Shown piece after piece: positions 36,555-44,719 of a stretch of DNA of 64,000 bases. The notes under the pieces were generated by a model. The model did not search any database, was not told where the DNA came from, and saw nothing but the letters and a program-made list of their open reading frames with translations. The position numbers and the translations under genes were made by a program. Each line of letters opens with the position of its first letter. Within the stretch, counting starts at the first letter, position 1. Source of the stretch: Burkholderia stagnalis (GTDB lineage Bacteria > Pseudomonadota > Gammaproteobacteria > Burkholderiales > Burkholderiaceae); contig NZ_CADESW010000003.1 in assembly GCF_902830275.1 (NCBI RefSeq), positions 186,001 to 250,000 of the forward strand, given 5' to 3'.

Positions 36555-37469
36555 ATGTCGCTCAAACCCCTGACCCGCTCCCTGCTGACGCTCGCCACCG
36601 TCGGCCTCGCGATCGCGCTGGTCGCCGCGCTGTGGCGCGCGTACGTGCTCGCCCCCTGGACCCGCGACGGCCGCGTCAGCGCGCACGTCGTGCGCATCGC
36701 GCCGGAAGTGTCGGGCACCGTGATCGACGTCGCGGTGGTCGACAACCAGCGTGTGTCGAAAGGCGACGTGCTGTACCGGATCGACCCGCAGCGCTTCGCG
36801 CTCGCGGTCGAGCAGGCCGAGGCGCAGGTCGCGTCGACCGCCGAGACGGTGCGCCAGAAGCAGGACGAGGCGCGCCGCCGCACCGGCCTCGACGAACTCG
36901 TGCCGAAGGAGGACATCCAGCGCTCGGGCCGCGCGGTGTCGATCGCGCAGGCCGACTACCGGAAGGCGCTGGCCGCGCTCGACGTCGCGAAGCTCGACCT
37001 CGCGCGCGCGACGCTGCGCGCGCCGGTCGACGGCTACGTCACGCAATTGCGCTTGCGGCACGGCGACTACGCGGTCGCGGGCCGGCCCGATATCTCGGTG
37101 CTCGATGCGCACAGCTTCTGGATCACCGGTTACTTCGAGGAGACCAAGCTGCGCCGCATCGCGTCGGGCGCGCCCGCGCAAATCAAGCTGATGGGCTTCG
37201 ATCCGCTGCTGCGCGGCCACGTGACGAGCATCGGCCGCGGCATCGCCGACGAGAACGGCGCGCTCGACGAAACCGGCCTGCCGACCGTCAACCCGAACTT
37301 CACCTGGGTGCGGCTCGCGCAGCGCATTCCGGTGCGCATCGAGCTCGATCACGTGCCGGCGGGCGTGCTGCTCGCGGCCGGCATGACGTGCAGCGTCGAG
37401 ATCGGCGAGCCGGGCCGCGCAACGACGCCGCGCGGCCGGCTCGCGTCGTGGCTGCATGCGTGGATGTGA
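36555..37469 (+). CDS. HlyD-family periplasmic adaptor (AaeA/EmrA-like)
   Basis: The protein is 304 residues. An N-terminal membrane anchor (LLTLATVGLAIALVAALWRAYVLAPW) is followed by the lipoyl half-motif TRDGRVSAHVVRIAPEVSGTVIDVAVVDNQRVSKGDVLYRID. A helical hairpin comes next (QAEAQVASTAETVRQKQDEARRR), then the second lipoyl half ARATLRAPVDGYVTQLRLRHGDYA and a beta-barrel. This is the AaeA-type membrane fusion protein that links the FUSC permease to the outer-membrane channel. It starts 16 bp after the DUF1656 gene. Confidence 0.92.
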   Translation: MSLKPLTRSLLTLATVGLAIALVAALWRAYVLAPWTRDGRVSAHVVRIAPEVSGTVIDVAVVDNQRVSKGDVLYRIDPQRFALAVEQAEAQVASTAETVRQKQDEARRRTGLDELVPKEDIQRSGRAVSIAQADYRKALAALDVAKLDLARATLRAPVDGYVTQLRLRHGDYAVAGRPDISVLDAHSFWITGYFEETKLRRIASGAPAQIKLMGFDPLLRGHVTSIGRGIADENGALDETGLPTVNPNFTWVRLAQRIPVRIELDHVPAGVLLAAGMTCSVEIGEPGRATTPRGRLASWLHAWM

Positions 37470-37479
37470 GGCGGCTTCG

Positions 37480-38967
37480 ATGCGACGTTTCTCCTTCCGC
37501 CCGCAACGTTTATCCGCCGCGCTCGGTTCCGCCGCGTGCGCGGCCGCCCTCACCGCGTGCACGATGGTCGGCCCCGACTATCGGCCGCCGCAGCCCGTGC
37601 ATCCGCCCGGCTGGATCGAGCGCGGCGACGCCGCCGTACAGGCCGATCCCGCGCAATTGCAGGACTGGTGGCGCGGGTTCGGCGATCCGCTGCTCGACCG
37701 CCTGGTCGCGCAGGCGATCGACGGCAACCAGGATCTCGCGATCGCGCGCCAGCGGCTGCTGCAGGCGCGCGCCGAGCGCGACCAGGTGGCGAGCCGGCTC
37801 GGCCCGACCGTCTCGGCGGGCGGCACCGCGAACGCGCTGCGCTCGTCGCGCGCGCTCGACTGGCCGCCGGGCATCGGCCAGTCGCGCACCTACCGGCTCG
37901 GCGTCGACGCATCGTGGGAACTCGACATCTTCGGCGGCACGCGGCGCGCGATCGAATCCGCGGACGCGCAGGTCGACGCGATCGACGACGATCGTCACGC
38001 GATCCTCGTGAGCCTGCTCGCCGAGCTCGCCTCCGATTACGCGGCACTGCGCGCGACGCAGGCGCGGCTGCGGATCGCGACCGACAACGTCGCGAGCCTC
38101 GACGCGACGCGGCGGCTGACCGAGCGCTCGGAGCGGCACGGCCTCGGCACATCGTTCGAGGTCGCGCAGGCGCACGCGGAGCTCGAACTCGCGCAGGCCG
38201 CGCTGCCGCCGCTGCAGGCGAACGCCGCGCAGCTCATGCATGCGATCGGCGTGCTGACGGGCGGCTTTCCGGGCACGCTGCGCGATGCGCTGGCCGCGCC
38301 CGGCGCGACCTTGCCCGTCGCGCCGCAATTGCCGGTCACGCTGCCGTCGGACGTGATCCGCGAGCGGCCCGACATCCGCGCGGCCGAGCGGCGCTTCGCG
38401 GCCGCCACCGCGCAGATCGGCGTCGCGCGCGCCGAGCAGTTCCCGCATTTCGCGATTCCGCTGAGCGTCGGTACCACCGCGAGCCTCGTGCAGGACCTGT
38501 TCACGAGCGCGAGCGTCGCATGGTCGGTCGCGCTCGAAGGCACGCAGCTGCTGTACGACGGCGGCCGTGCGCAAGCCGGCGTCAGCGCCGCGCGGGCCGC
38601 GGCCGAAGCAGCGCGGCTCGCGTACGAGCAGCGCATCCGCGTCGCGTTTCGCGAAGTCGAGGACGCGCTGACCGACATCTACGCGGAGCGCGACCGGCAG
38701 ACGGCGCTCGTCGCGGCGGTCGGCAGCAGCCAGGACGCGCAGTCGCGCGCGACGCGGCTCTACCGCAACGGCCTCAGCGAATACCTGTCGGTGCTGATCG
38801 CGCAGCGCGCGACCTACCGCGCCCGCGACGCGCTCGCGCTCAGCCAGCTCGCGCAGGTGCAGGGCGTAATCGCGCTGTACAAGGCGCTCGGCGCCGGCTG
38901 GCGCCACGATGCGCCGGTCGCGCCGGTCGCGCAGGCCGACGGCCCGCCACCGCCGCCGGCGCGGTGA
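37480..38967 (+). CDS. NodT-family outer-membrane efflux lipoprotein
   Basis: The protein is 495 residues. The signal peptide ends in a lipobox (AALTACTMVGPDYRPP), so the mature protein is lipidated at Cys35. Two OEP repeats (PF02321) contain ARQRLLQARAERDQVASRLGPTVSAGG, VDASWELDIFGGTRRAIESA and the C-terminal LYRNGLSEYLSVLIAQRATYRARDALALSQ. It is the TolC/OprM-type duct of the FUSC pump, starting 10 bp after the adaptor. The four-gene arrangement resembles fusaric acid or aromatic acid exporters of Burkholderia. Confidence 0.92.
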   Translation: MRRFSFRPQRLSAALGSAACAAALTACTMVGPDYRPPQPVHPPGWIERGDAAVQADPAQLQDWWRGFGDPLLDRLVAQAIDGNQDLAIARQRLLQARAERDQVASRLGPTVSAGGTANALRSSRALDWPPGIGQSRTYRLGVDASWELDIFGGTRRAIESADAQVDAIDDDRHAILVSLLAELASDYAALRATQARLRIATDNVASLDATRRLTERSERHGLGTSFEVAQAHAELELAQAALPPLQANAAQLMHAIGVLTGGFPGTLRDALAAPGATLPVAPQLPVTLPSDVIRERPDIRAAERRFAAATAQIGVARAEQFPHFAIPLSVGTTASLVQDLFTSASVAWSVALEGTQLLYDGGRAQAGVSAARAAAEAARLAYEQRIRVAFREVEDALTDIYAERDRQTALVAAVGSSQDAQSRATRLYRNGLSEYLSVLIAQRATYRARDALALSQLAQVQGVIALYKALGAGWRHDAPVAPVAQADGPPPPPAR

Positions 38968-39016
38968 TGCGCATCGCGCCGGCCTTCCTTTCGTCACGCT
39001 TCACCGGAGCATTGCC

Positions 39017-39445
39017 ATGACACTCGATCCGCAGGCATTCATCGTCCACGACATCAGCCGGTTTCCGTTCTGCGTGTTTCGCGCACAGGCCGCGACGCCC
39101 GGCTACGCGCCGCAGTGGGAGAAGGAGATCGACGCGCTGATGCGCGACGGCGCGCCGTTCGTCGTCGTGTACGTGTCGCTCGACGCCGACGAGACGCACG
39201 AGGACCGCAAGCATCGCGCGGTCTGGCTCAAGCAGAACAAGGCGGCGCTGGGCGCGGTGTGCAAGGCGTTGATCAGCGTCGAGCCCGATCCCGAGCGGCG
39301 CGCGTGGGTCGCCGCGCAGGGCGAGACGGCCGTGAAGGCGTTCGGGATTCCGCATGAAGCGGTGGCGTCGCTCGACGAAGCCGTCGCGCTCGCCGCGCGG
39401 TTGACCGGCACGGGCGACGCGGCGCCGCAGGCTCGCCCCGCATGA
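39017..39445 (+). CDS. Hypothetical protein, 142 residues
   Basis: ATG at 39017 is preceded by CCGGAGC. The product is soluble, begins DPQAFIVHDISRFPFCVFRAQ and contains DALMRDGAPFVVVYVSLDADETHEDRKHRAVWLKQNKAALGAVCKALISVEPDPERRAW read in parts. The alternating strand-helix pattern suggests a small alpha/beta domain. It resembles uncharacterised proteins seen near efflux genes, but I cannot name a family. It lies 49 bp after the pump operon and may be its last member. Confidence 0.7.
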   Translation: MTLDPQAFIVHDISRFPFCVFRAQAATPGYAPQWEKEIDALMRDGAPFVVVYVSLDADETHEDRKHRAVWLKQNKAALGAVCKALISVEPDPERRAWVAAQGETAVKAFGIPHEAVASLDEAVALAARLTGTGDAAPQARPA

Positions 39446-39734
39446 TGCGCGCGGCCGCCCTGCGCGCGGACGCGGCGACGCCCGGCCACCGGCGGCGGCG
39501 CGAACGGACGCCCGCCGTGCGCCGCCGGCACCTGCCCGCGGCAGCCATGCGCCGGCGCATGCCCGCCGCGCGCGCGACGTTCATCATCTTCGCGCCGCAA
39601 TCGTGGATGCACTGACGCGCCGGCGTCGGCGCAGCCGCGATGCATGACATGCGTCACTGCAGGCCGCGCCGCGCGGCGCGATAATGGCGCTCCGGCCGTC
39701 GCCGACGCGACGGCGCACCTCGTCATCGTCCAGC

Positions 39735-40100
39735 ATGCAAGCACACGCCACTCCCCTCGACGTCGCCGCCATCGACAGCTGGCACGCGCACGTCTACTTC
39801 GACGCCGCGAGCCGCGATGCGGCCTGGGCATTCCGGCAGATCGTCGAGCAGCGGTTCGGCGCGATCATCGAACTCGGCCGCTTCCACGAGCGCCTGGTCG
39901 GGCCGCATCCGGCGTGGTCGTACCAGATCGCGTTCGATGCGAGCCGCTTCGACGAGATCGTGCCGTGGCTCGTGCTGAACCACGGCGCGCTCGACCTGTT
40001 CCTGCATCCGAACACCGGCGACGACCTGCGCGATCATCGCGATTCGGCGGTGTGGATCGGGAAGTCGTATGAATTGAACCTGGCGGCGCTGGCTGGCTGA
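39735..40100 (+). CDS. DOPA 4,5-dioxygenase-like protein
   Basis: The protein is 121 residues, the size of the DOPA 4,5-dioxygenase family (PF08883). Conserved histidines appear in IDSWHAHVYFD, LGRFHERLVGPHPAW and FLHPNTGDDLRDHRD, fitting an iron-dependent extradiol cleavage of catechols. ATG at 39735 is chosen because it gives the usual short leader before WHAHVYF. It lies 6.6 kb from the biosynthetic genes. A link to that pathway is conceivable but not shown. Confidence 0.85.
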   Translation: MQAHATPLDVAAIDSWHAHVYFDAASRDAAWAFRQIVEQRFGAIIELGRFHERLVGPHPAWSYQIAFDASRFDEIVPWLVLNHGALDLFLHPNTGDDLRDHRDSAVWIGKSYELNLAALAG

Positions 40101-40141
40101 CGCTCGGACCGCGGTGAAACGTCGTCGAGCGGCCGCCCGCG

Positions 40142-40762
40142 TCACGCGACATACAGCGCAACGCTGACGAACTGGCACAGGCTGCCCGCCAGCACGAACA
40201 GGTGCCAGATGCCGTGCCCGTGGCGGATGCGCTCGTCGTTGATGAAGAAATAGATGCCGGCGCTGTAGATGATGCCACCCGCCACGAGCCACGCGGTGCC
40301 CACGGGCGGCAGCGCATGGATCAACGGGCCGACGGCAACGAGCGCAAGCCAGCCCATCAGCACGTACAGCGTCATCGACACGACGCGGGTGCGCCGCCCG
40401 AGCGTGAGTTCCTGCGCGATGCCGAACGCGGCGAGCCCCCAGCTCACGCCGAACAGCGACCAGCCCCACGGCCCGCGCAACGTGACGAGCGTGAACGGCG
40501 TGTAGCTGCCGGCAATCAGCAGGTAGATCGCCGAATGGTCGCACTTCTGCAGAATGGCTTTCAGGCGCGGATTGCGCACGCTGTGGTAAAGCGTCGAGAT
40601 CGCGTAGAGCACGCAGAGCATCGCGCCATAGACGCTGAAACTCACCACCTTGTAAGCGTCGCCCGCGAGCGCCCCCCTCGTCACCAGGGTTGCCAGCCCC
40701 ACCACCGACAGCACCGCGCCGACGAGATGGGTAATGCTGTTGAAACGCTCTCCGGCATGCAC
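40142..40762 (-). CDS. trhA: Hemolysin III/TrhA family membrane protein
   Basis: The protein is 206 residues with seven membrane helices, of the PAQR-related HlyIII family (PF03006). Metal-ligand-type motifs are ISTLYHSV, KCDHSAIYLLIAGSYTPF and HGHGIWHLFVLAGSLCQF. TrhA has been linked to membrane energetics and lipid homeostasis; the old hemolysin name is not informative. Starts at 40762 with MHAGERFNSITHLVGAVLS, as in the family. Confidence 0.9.
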   Translation of the reverse strand: MHAGERFNSITHLVGAVLSVVGLATLVTRGALAGDAYKVVSFSVYGAMLCVLYAISTLYHSVRNPRLKAILQKCDHSAIYLLIAGSYTPFTLVTLRGPWGWSLFGVSWGLAAFGIAQELTLGRRTRVVSMTLYVLMGWLALVAVGPLIHALPPVGTAWLVAGGIIYSAGIYFFINDERIRHGHGIWHLFVLAGSLCQFVSVALYVA

Positions 40763-40842
40763 GACGTCGTCCTCCTGCGCGGGTTCATCGGGGCCAATAG
40801 TTCATATGATAGCGGCAGGAAAACGATGCCGAGCAGCGGGCA

Positions 40843-40968
40843 GATCAAGCGATCGAGATCCACGCGCAGGCGATCAACCGCCGGGACGGCAAGCTGCCGA
40901 CCTACATGTCGCCGCAGACGCCGCTGCCGTTCCTCGGATTGTCCGCGCAAGGCGGCACGTCGAAGTAA
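40843..40968 (+). pseudogene. Possible 3' remnant of a protein-coding gene
   Basis: In one frame these bases read as a protein-like tail that includes AIEIHAQAINRRDGKLPTYM and ends at a TAA at 40966, just before a strong terminator. The frame is closed by TAG at 40810 and contains no proper start. It looks like the surviving end of a deleted gene. I do not recognise the family. Confidence 0.4.
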
Positions 40969-40992
40969 GCACGCACGGCCGTCGCAATGAAA

Positions 40993-41024
40993 AAAAACGC
41001 CATGACTCGCGTCATGGCGTTTTT
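40993..41024. terminator. Bidirectional rho-independent terminator
   Basis: A perfect 14-bp stem (AAAAACGCCATGAC with its complement) closes a TCGC tetraloop, with A- and T-runs on either side. It ends the cstA-ybdD unit on the minus strand and the possible gene remnant on the plus strand. Confidence 0.93.
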
Positions 41025-41048
41025 GCATCGACCGGGCGCTTCAGGCCG

Positions 41049-41255
41049 TCAACAGCACTTCCCGGCCCCCGACCCATACCTTGCATTCTGACGTTCGCGG
41101 AAAAACGCCTCGTACGTCATCGGTTCGCGGTCCGGATGGGTCTCGCGCATGTGCGCGACGTAGGTGTCGTAGTCGGGCACGCCGACCATCAGCCGCAACG
41201 CCTGCCCGAGGTAGCGGCCCGCGCTGCGCAGATCACTGCCGAGATCGGAAAACAT
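41049..41255 (-). CDS. ybdD: YbdD/YjiX family small protein
   Basis: The protein is 68 residues (DUF466). It has the family core [47 protein letters not shown] read in parts and a double-cysteine end. It is nearly always encoded after cstA/btsT-type transporters, as here 12 bp downstream, and is needed for their activity in enteric bacteria. Confidence 0.93.
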   Translation of the reverse strand: MFSDLGSDLRSAGRYLGQALRLMVGVPDYDTYVAHMRETHPDREPMTYEAFFRERQNARYGSGAGKCC

Positions 41256-41267
41256 CGCGGCGTCTCC

Positions 41268-43346
41268 TTAGCGTCCGCTGCCGAGCGCCTGCGCGGCCGG
41301 AATCGCCTCGTACGGCGTCTCGCGCACGGTCGGCTTCGCCTCGCGGCGGGCGCGCTGGATCGCGAGCACGCCGTACACCGCGATGCTGATCACCACGAAG
41401 ATGAACAGCCCGGCCAGCGCCGCGTCGATGTAGTCGTTGAAGATGATCCGCTTCATCTGCGCGATCGACTTCGCCGGCGCGAGCACCTTGCCTTCGTCCA
41501 CGGCCGCTTGCAGCTTCGCCGCGTGCGCGAGGAAGCTCACCTTCGGGTTCGCGTCGAACACCTTCTGCCAGCCGGCCGTCAGCGTGCAGATCAGCAGCCA
41601 TGCCGTCGGCACGAGCGTGACCCATGCATAGCGCTCGCGCTTCATCTTGAACAGCACCACGGTGCCGAGCACCAGCGCGATCGCCGCGAGCATCTGGTTC
41701 GAGATGCCGAACAGCGGCCACAGCGTGTTGATGCCGCCGAGCGGATCGACGACGCCCTGGTACAGGAAGTAACCCCACGCGGCCACGCACAGCGCGGTGG
41801 CGACCAGGTTCGCCGGCAGCGACTCGGTGCGCTTGAGCGCCGGGTGGAACGTGCCGAGCAGGTCCTGCAGCATGAAGCGGCCCGCGCGCGTGCCCGCATC
41901 GACGGCCGTCAGGATGAACAGCGCCTCGAACAGGATCGCGAAGTGATACCAGAACGCCATCATCGCCTCGCCGCCGATCACCTGGTGCAGGATGTGCGCC
42001 ATGCCGACCGCCAACGTCGGCGCGCCGCCCGCACGCGCGATGATCGTCGTCTCGCCGACGGCCTTCGCGGTTTGCGTCAGCATGTCCGGCGTCAGCATGA
42101 AGCCCCACTGCGTGACGGTGTTCGCGACCGCTTCCGGCGTGGTGCCGAGCACGGCGGCCGGCGCGTTCATCGCGAAGTAGATGCCCGGCTCGATCACGCA
42201 CGCGGCCACCAGCGCCATGATCGCGACGAACGATTCCATCAGCATCGCGCCGTAGCCGATGAAGCGCGCGTTGGTTTCGTTATCGAGCAGCTTCGGCGTC
42301 GTGCCCGACGAGATCAGCGCGTGGAAGCCCGACACCGCGCCGCACGCGATCGTGATGAACAGGAACGGGAACAGGTTGCCCGACCACACGGGGCCCGTGC
42401 CGTCGACGAACTTCGTCAGCGCGGGCATCTTCAGTTCCGGCGCGACGATCAGGATGCCGATCGCGAGGCCGAGGATCGTGCCGATTTTCAGGAACGTCGA
42501 CAGGTAGTCGCGCGGCGCGAGCAGCAGCCACACCGGCAGCACCGATGCGACGAAGCCGTAGCCGATCAGGATCCATGTGAGCTGCGTGCCGCTGAACGTG
42601 AACCACGCAGCGAGCGTCGGCGACGCGCTGACGTTCTGGCCGAACGCGATCGCCGCCATCAGCCCGACGAAGCCGATGATCGACACTTCGCCGATGCGGC
42701 CCGGGCGGATGTAGCGCGTGTAGACGCCCATGAACAGCGCGATCGGAATCGTCGCGGCGACGGTGAACGTGCCCCACGGCGAGTTGGTCAGCGCCTTCAC
42801 GACGATCAGCGCGAGCACCGCGAGGATGATCACCATGATCAGGAACGCGCCGAACAGCGCGATCACACCGGGCACGGTGCCGAGCTCCATCTTGACGAGA
42901 TCGCCGAGCGAGCGGCCGTCGCGGCGCGTCGAGATGAACAGCACCATGAAATCCTGCACCGCGCCGGCGAACACGACGCCCGCGAGGATCCACAGCATGC
43001 CGGGCGTGTAGCCCATTTGCGCGGCGAGCACCGGCCCGACGAGCGGCCCGGCGCCGGCGATCGCGGCGAAGTGATGGCCGAACAGCACGTACTTGTTGGT
43101 CGGCACGTAGTCGAGGCCGTCGTTGTGGCGCACGGCCGGCGTCATCCGTAGCCCGTCGAGCTGCATGACCTTGCTGGCGATGAAACGGCTGTAGAAGCGA
43201 TATGCGATCAGATATACGCAGACGGCGGCGATCACGATCCAGAGGGCGCTGACGCGCTCGCCATGCGCGAGTGCGATCGTGCCGAATGCGAACGCGCCCA
43301 ATAGCGCGACCGCAATCCAGATCAGGGTGCTGGAAGCCCGATTCAT
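41268..43346 (-). CDS. cstA: CstA-family pyruvate/peptide transporter
   Basis: The protein is 692 residues with many membrane helices. Family landmarks: YRFYSRFIASKVMQLD, HNDGLDYVPTNKYVLFGHHFAAIAGAGPLVGPVLAAQMGY, FSTRRDGRSLGDLV-type loop (FISTRRDGRSLGDLVKMELG), ISSGTTPKLLDNETNARFIGYGAMLMESFVAIMAL and RAGRFMLQDLLG, all of CstA/BtsT. The ATG at 43346 has AAAGGAGAC upstream. In enteric bacteria this family takes up pyruvate and is induced on carbon starvation. The 5' leader carries three 49-bp hairpin repeats, suggesting an unusual control. Confidence 0.92.
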   Translation of the reverse strand: MNRASSTLIWIAVALLGAFAFGTIALAHGERVSALWIVIAAVCVYLIAYRFYSRFIASKVMQLDGLRMTPAVRHNDGLDYVPTNKYVLFGHHFAAIAGAGPLVGPVLAAQMGYTPGMLWILAGVVFAGAVQDFMVLFISTRRDGRSLGDLVKMELGTVPGVIALFGAFLIMVIILAVLALIVVKALTNSPWGTFTVAATIPIALFMGVYTRYIRPGRIGEVSIIGFVGLMAAIAFGQNVSASPTLAAWFTFSGTQLTWILIGYGFVASVLPVWLLLAPRDYLSTFLKIGTILGLAIGILIVAPELKMPALTKFVDGTGPVWSGNLFPFLFITIACGAVSGFHALISSGTTPKLLDNETNARFIGYGAMLMESFVAIMALVAACVIEPGIYFAMNAPAAVLGTTPEAVANTVTQWGFMLTPDMLTQTAKAVGETTIIARAGGAPTLAVGMAHILHQVIGGEAMMAFWYHFAILFEALFILTAVDAGTRAGRFMLQDLLGTFHPALKRTESLPANLVATALCVAAWGYFLYQGVVDPLGGINTLWPLFGISNQMLAAIALVLGTVVLFKMKRERYAWVTLVPTAWLLICTLTAGWQKVFDANPKVSFLAHAAKLQAAVDEGKVLAPAKSIAQMKRIIFNDYIDAALAGLFIFVVISIAVYGVLAIQRARREAKPTVRETPYEAIPAAQALGSGR

Positions 43347-43358
43347 GTTGTCTCCTTT

Positions 43359-43500
43359 GTCGACCGGAGTTGGCGCTTTAGCGCTTACTCCGGTCCCATG
43401 CTTTGCGGTCGACCGGAGCCGGTGCATCCGCACTTACTCCGGTCCCGTGCTTGGCGGTTGACCGGAGTCGGCACATCAGCGCTTGCTGCGGTCCCACGCG
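43359..43500. repeat. Three tandem 49-bp hairpin repeats upstream of cstA
   Basis: Units begin at 43359, 43408 and 43457, spaced exactly 49 bp. Units 1 and 2 hold inverted arms GACCGGAG and CTCCGGTC around a 16- to 18-nt middle. Unit 3 is diverged (GACCGGAGT with TGCGGTC). The first begins 13 bp upstream of the cstA start codon. Confidence 0.9.
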
Positions 43501-43651
43501 ACGAGGTTTAGTTGTCGACATCGCGCGGCTGGTCGACCGCGCGCCCAACGCGGCATTGCGCCGCGCACCGGCCTCGCAAAGGCAGATGTGGTGGGTTCGT
43601 AGTATTCGGGTTCGGGGCCGGGCTTACAAGCGGATAACTACGTATGCGGGG

Positions 43652-43669
43652 CTACGTAGAATTACGTAG
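43652..43669. promoter_or_regulatory. Candidate operator: CTACGTA inverted repeat
   Basis: CTACGTA, a GAAT spacer and TACGTAG form a perfect 7-bp-arm dyad, with another ACTACGTA about 15 bp upstream at 43637. It lies 150-180 bp before the DapF-like start and may be a regulator site. Confidence 0.45.
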
Positions 43670-43817
43670 AGCGGTGTAAATGCGGCGTGGCTGACGGCGC
43701 TCGGCGACAATGGCACCGACGAGCAACGACCGAATGCATGAGCCGAGCGTCATCGACGGCCGACGCCACCCAACCTGGAAGACCATGTCACGACTCACGC
43801 CGGACCGAGGCGCCGCC

Positions 43818-44642
43818 ATGCCCATCCCGTTTCACAAGATGCACGCGAACGGCGACGACTTCGCGATCGTCGACCTGCGCGGCCAGGCCGACATCGTCGA
43901 TCGAAATCTCGCCCGCGCGATGGGCGACCGGCATCGCGGGATCGGCTTCAACCAGCTTGCCGTGATGACGGACTGCGACGATGCCGCCGCCCGCGTCACC
44001 TTCTGGAACCCGGATGGTTCGACGCTCGACGCGTGCGGCAGCGCGACGCGAGGCGTCGCCTGGCGCGTGCTGCGCGAGACCGGTGCGGCGTCCGCCGTGC
44101 TCAGGACCGCGCGCGGGCTGCTGACGTGCTCGGCGGCAGCGAACGGGCTGATCACGGTCGACATGGGCCAGCCGCTCGTCGACTGGCGGCAGGTGCCGCT
44201 CGCCTGCGAGGCGGACACGCTGGCGCTCCCGCTGCCCGGCGCGCCGGCCGCATGCAACATGGGCAATCCGCATTGCACGTTCTTCGTCGACGACGTGCGC
44301 GCGACCGACGTGGCGGCGCTCGGGCCGGCCATCGAATCGCATCCGCTGTTTCCGCTGAAGACCAACGTTCACTTCGTGCAGGTGATCGATCCGGCGCGGA
44401 TCCGTCTTCGCATCTGGGAGCGCGGCGGCGGCGTGCCGCTCGGCTCGGGATCGTGTTCGTGCGGCGCCGTGGTCAACGGCATCCGGCGCGGCCTGTTACG
44501 TGCGAGCGTCGCGGTCGAATGCGACGGCGGGGTCGTGACGGTCGGCTGGGACGGTCACGCGGGCGTGTTGCTGACGGGGCCGGTTGAAGCCGTCTACAGC
44601 GGCGTCTGGTCCGCCGAACCCGCGAGCGGTTTCAGGGAATAG
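43818..44642 (+). CDS. Diaminopimelate epimerase-like protein with altered active site
   Basis: The protein is 274 residues with the two-domain DapF fold. Conserved: MPIPFHKMHANGDDFAIVD, DACGSATRG with Cys73, NMGNPHCTFFVDDV with His152, and RIRLRIWERGGG. Altered: the position of the second catalytic Cys is Ser210 (PLGSGSCSC in place of the usual ACGxGAC), and the Glu that precedes it is Val206. The substrate Asn of the GNDF motif is Asp (NGDDF). It is therefore unlikely to be the housekeeping DapF and may isomerise or dehydrate another substrate. Start at 43818 fits the family N-terminus and has GAGG upstream. Confidence 0.85.
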   Translation: MPIPFHKMHANGDDFAIVDLRGQADIVDRNLARAMGDRHRGIGFNQLAVMTDCDDAAARVTFWNPDGSTLDACGSATRGVAWRVLRETGAASAVLRTARGLLTCSAAANGLITVDMGQPLVDWRQVPLACEADTLALPLPGAPAACNMGNPHCTFFVDDVRATDVAALGPAIESHPLFPLKTNVHFVQVIDPARIRLRIWERGGGVPLGSGSCSCGAVVNGIRRGLLRASVAVECDGGVVTVGWDGHAGVLLTGPVEAVYSGVWSAEPASGFRE

Positions 44643-44719
44643 AACCTAGAATTGAGCCATGCGCCGGCGCGCCCGGCGCGAAACCGCTTCGTCTTCCCCT
44701 TTCATCGAATGCAGCGGCC

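Larger units (their letters stand above)
43347..43817. other. Divergent regulatory region of cstA and the DapF-like gene
   Basis: A 471-bp gap holding the 49-bp repeats (43359-43500) on the cstA side and the CTACGTA palindrome (43652-43669) on the other side. Two alternative in-frame starts for the DapF-like gene (43710 and 43785) also fall here. Confidence 0.6.

Noticed and set aside
43359..43500. CRISPR-like regular repeats
   Set aside because: The 49-bp units are contiguous and themselves palindromic, with no unique spacers and no cas genes. They are hairpin repeats.
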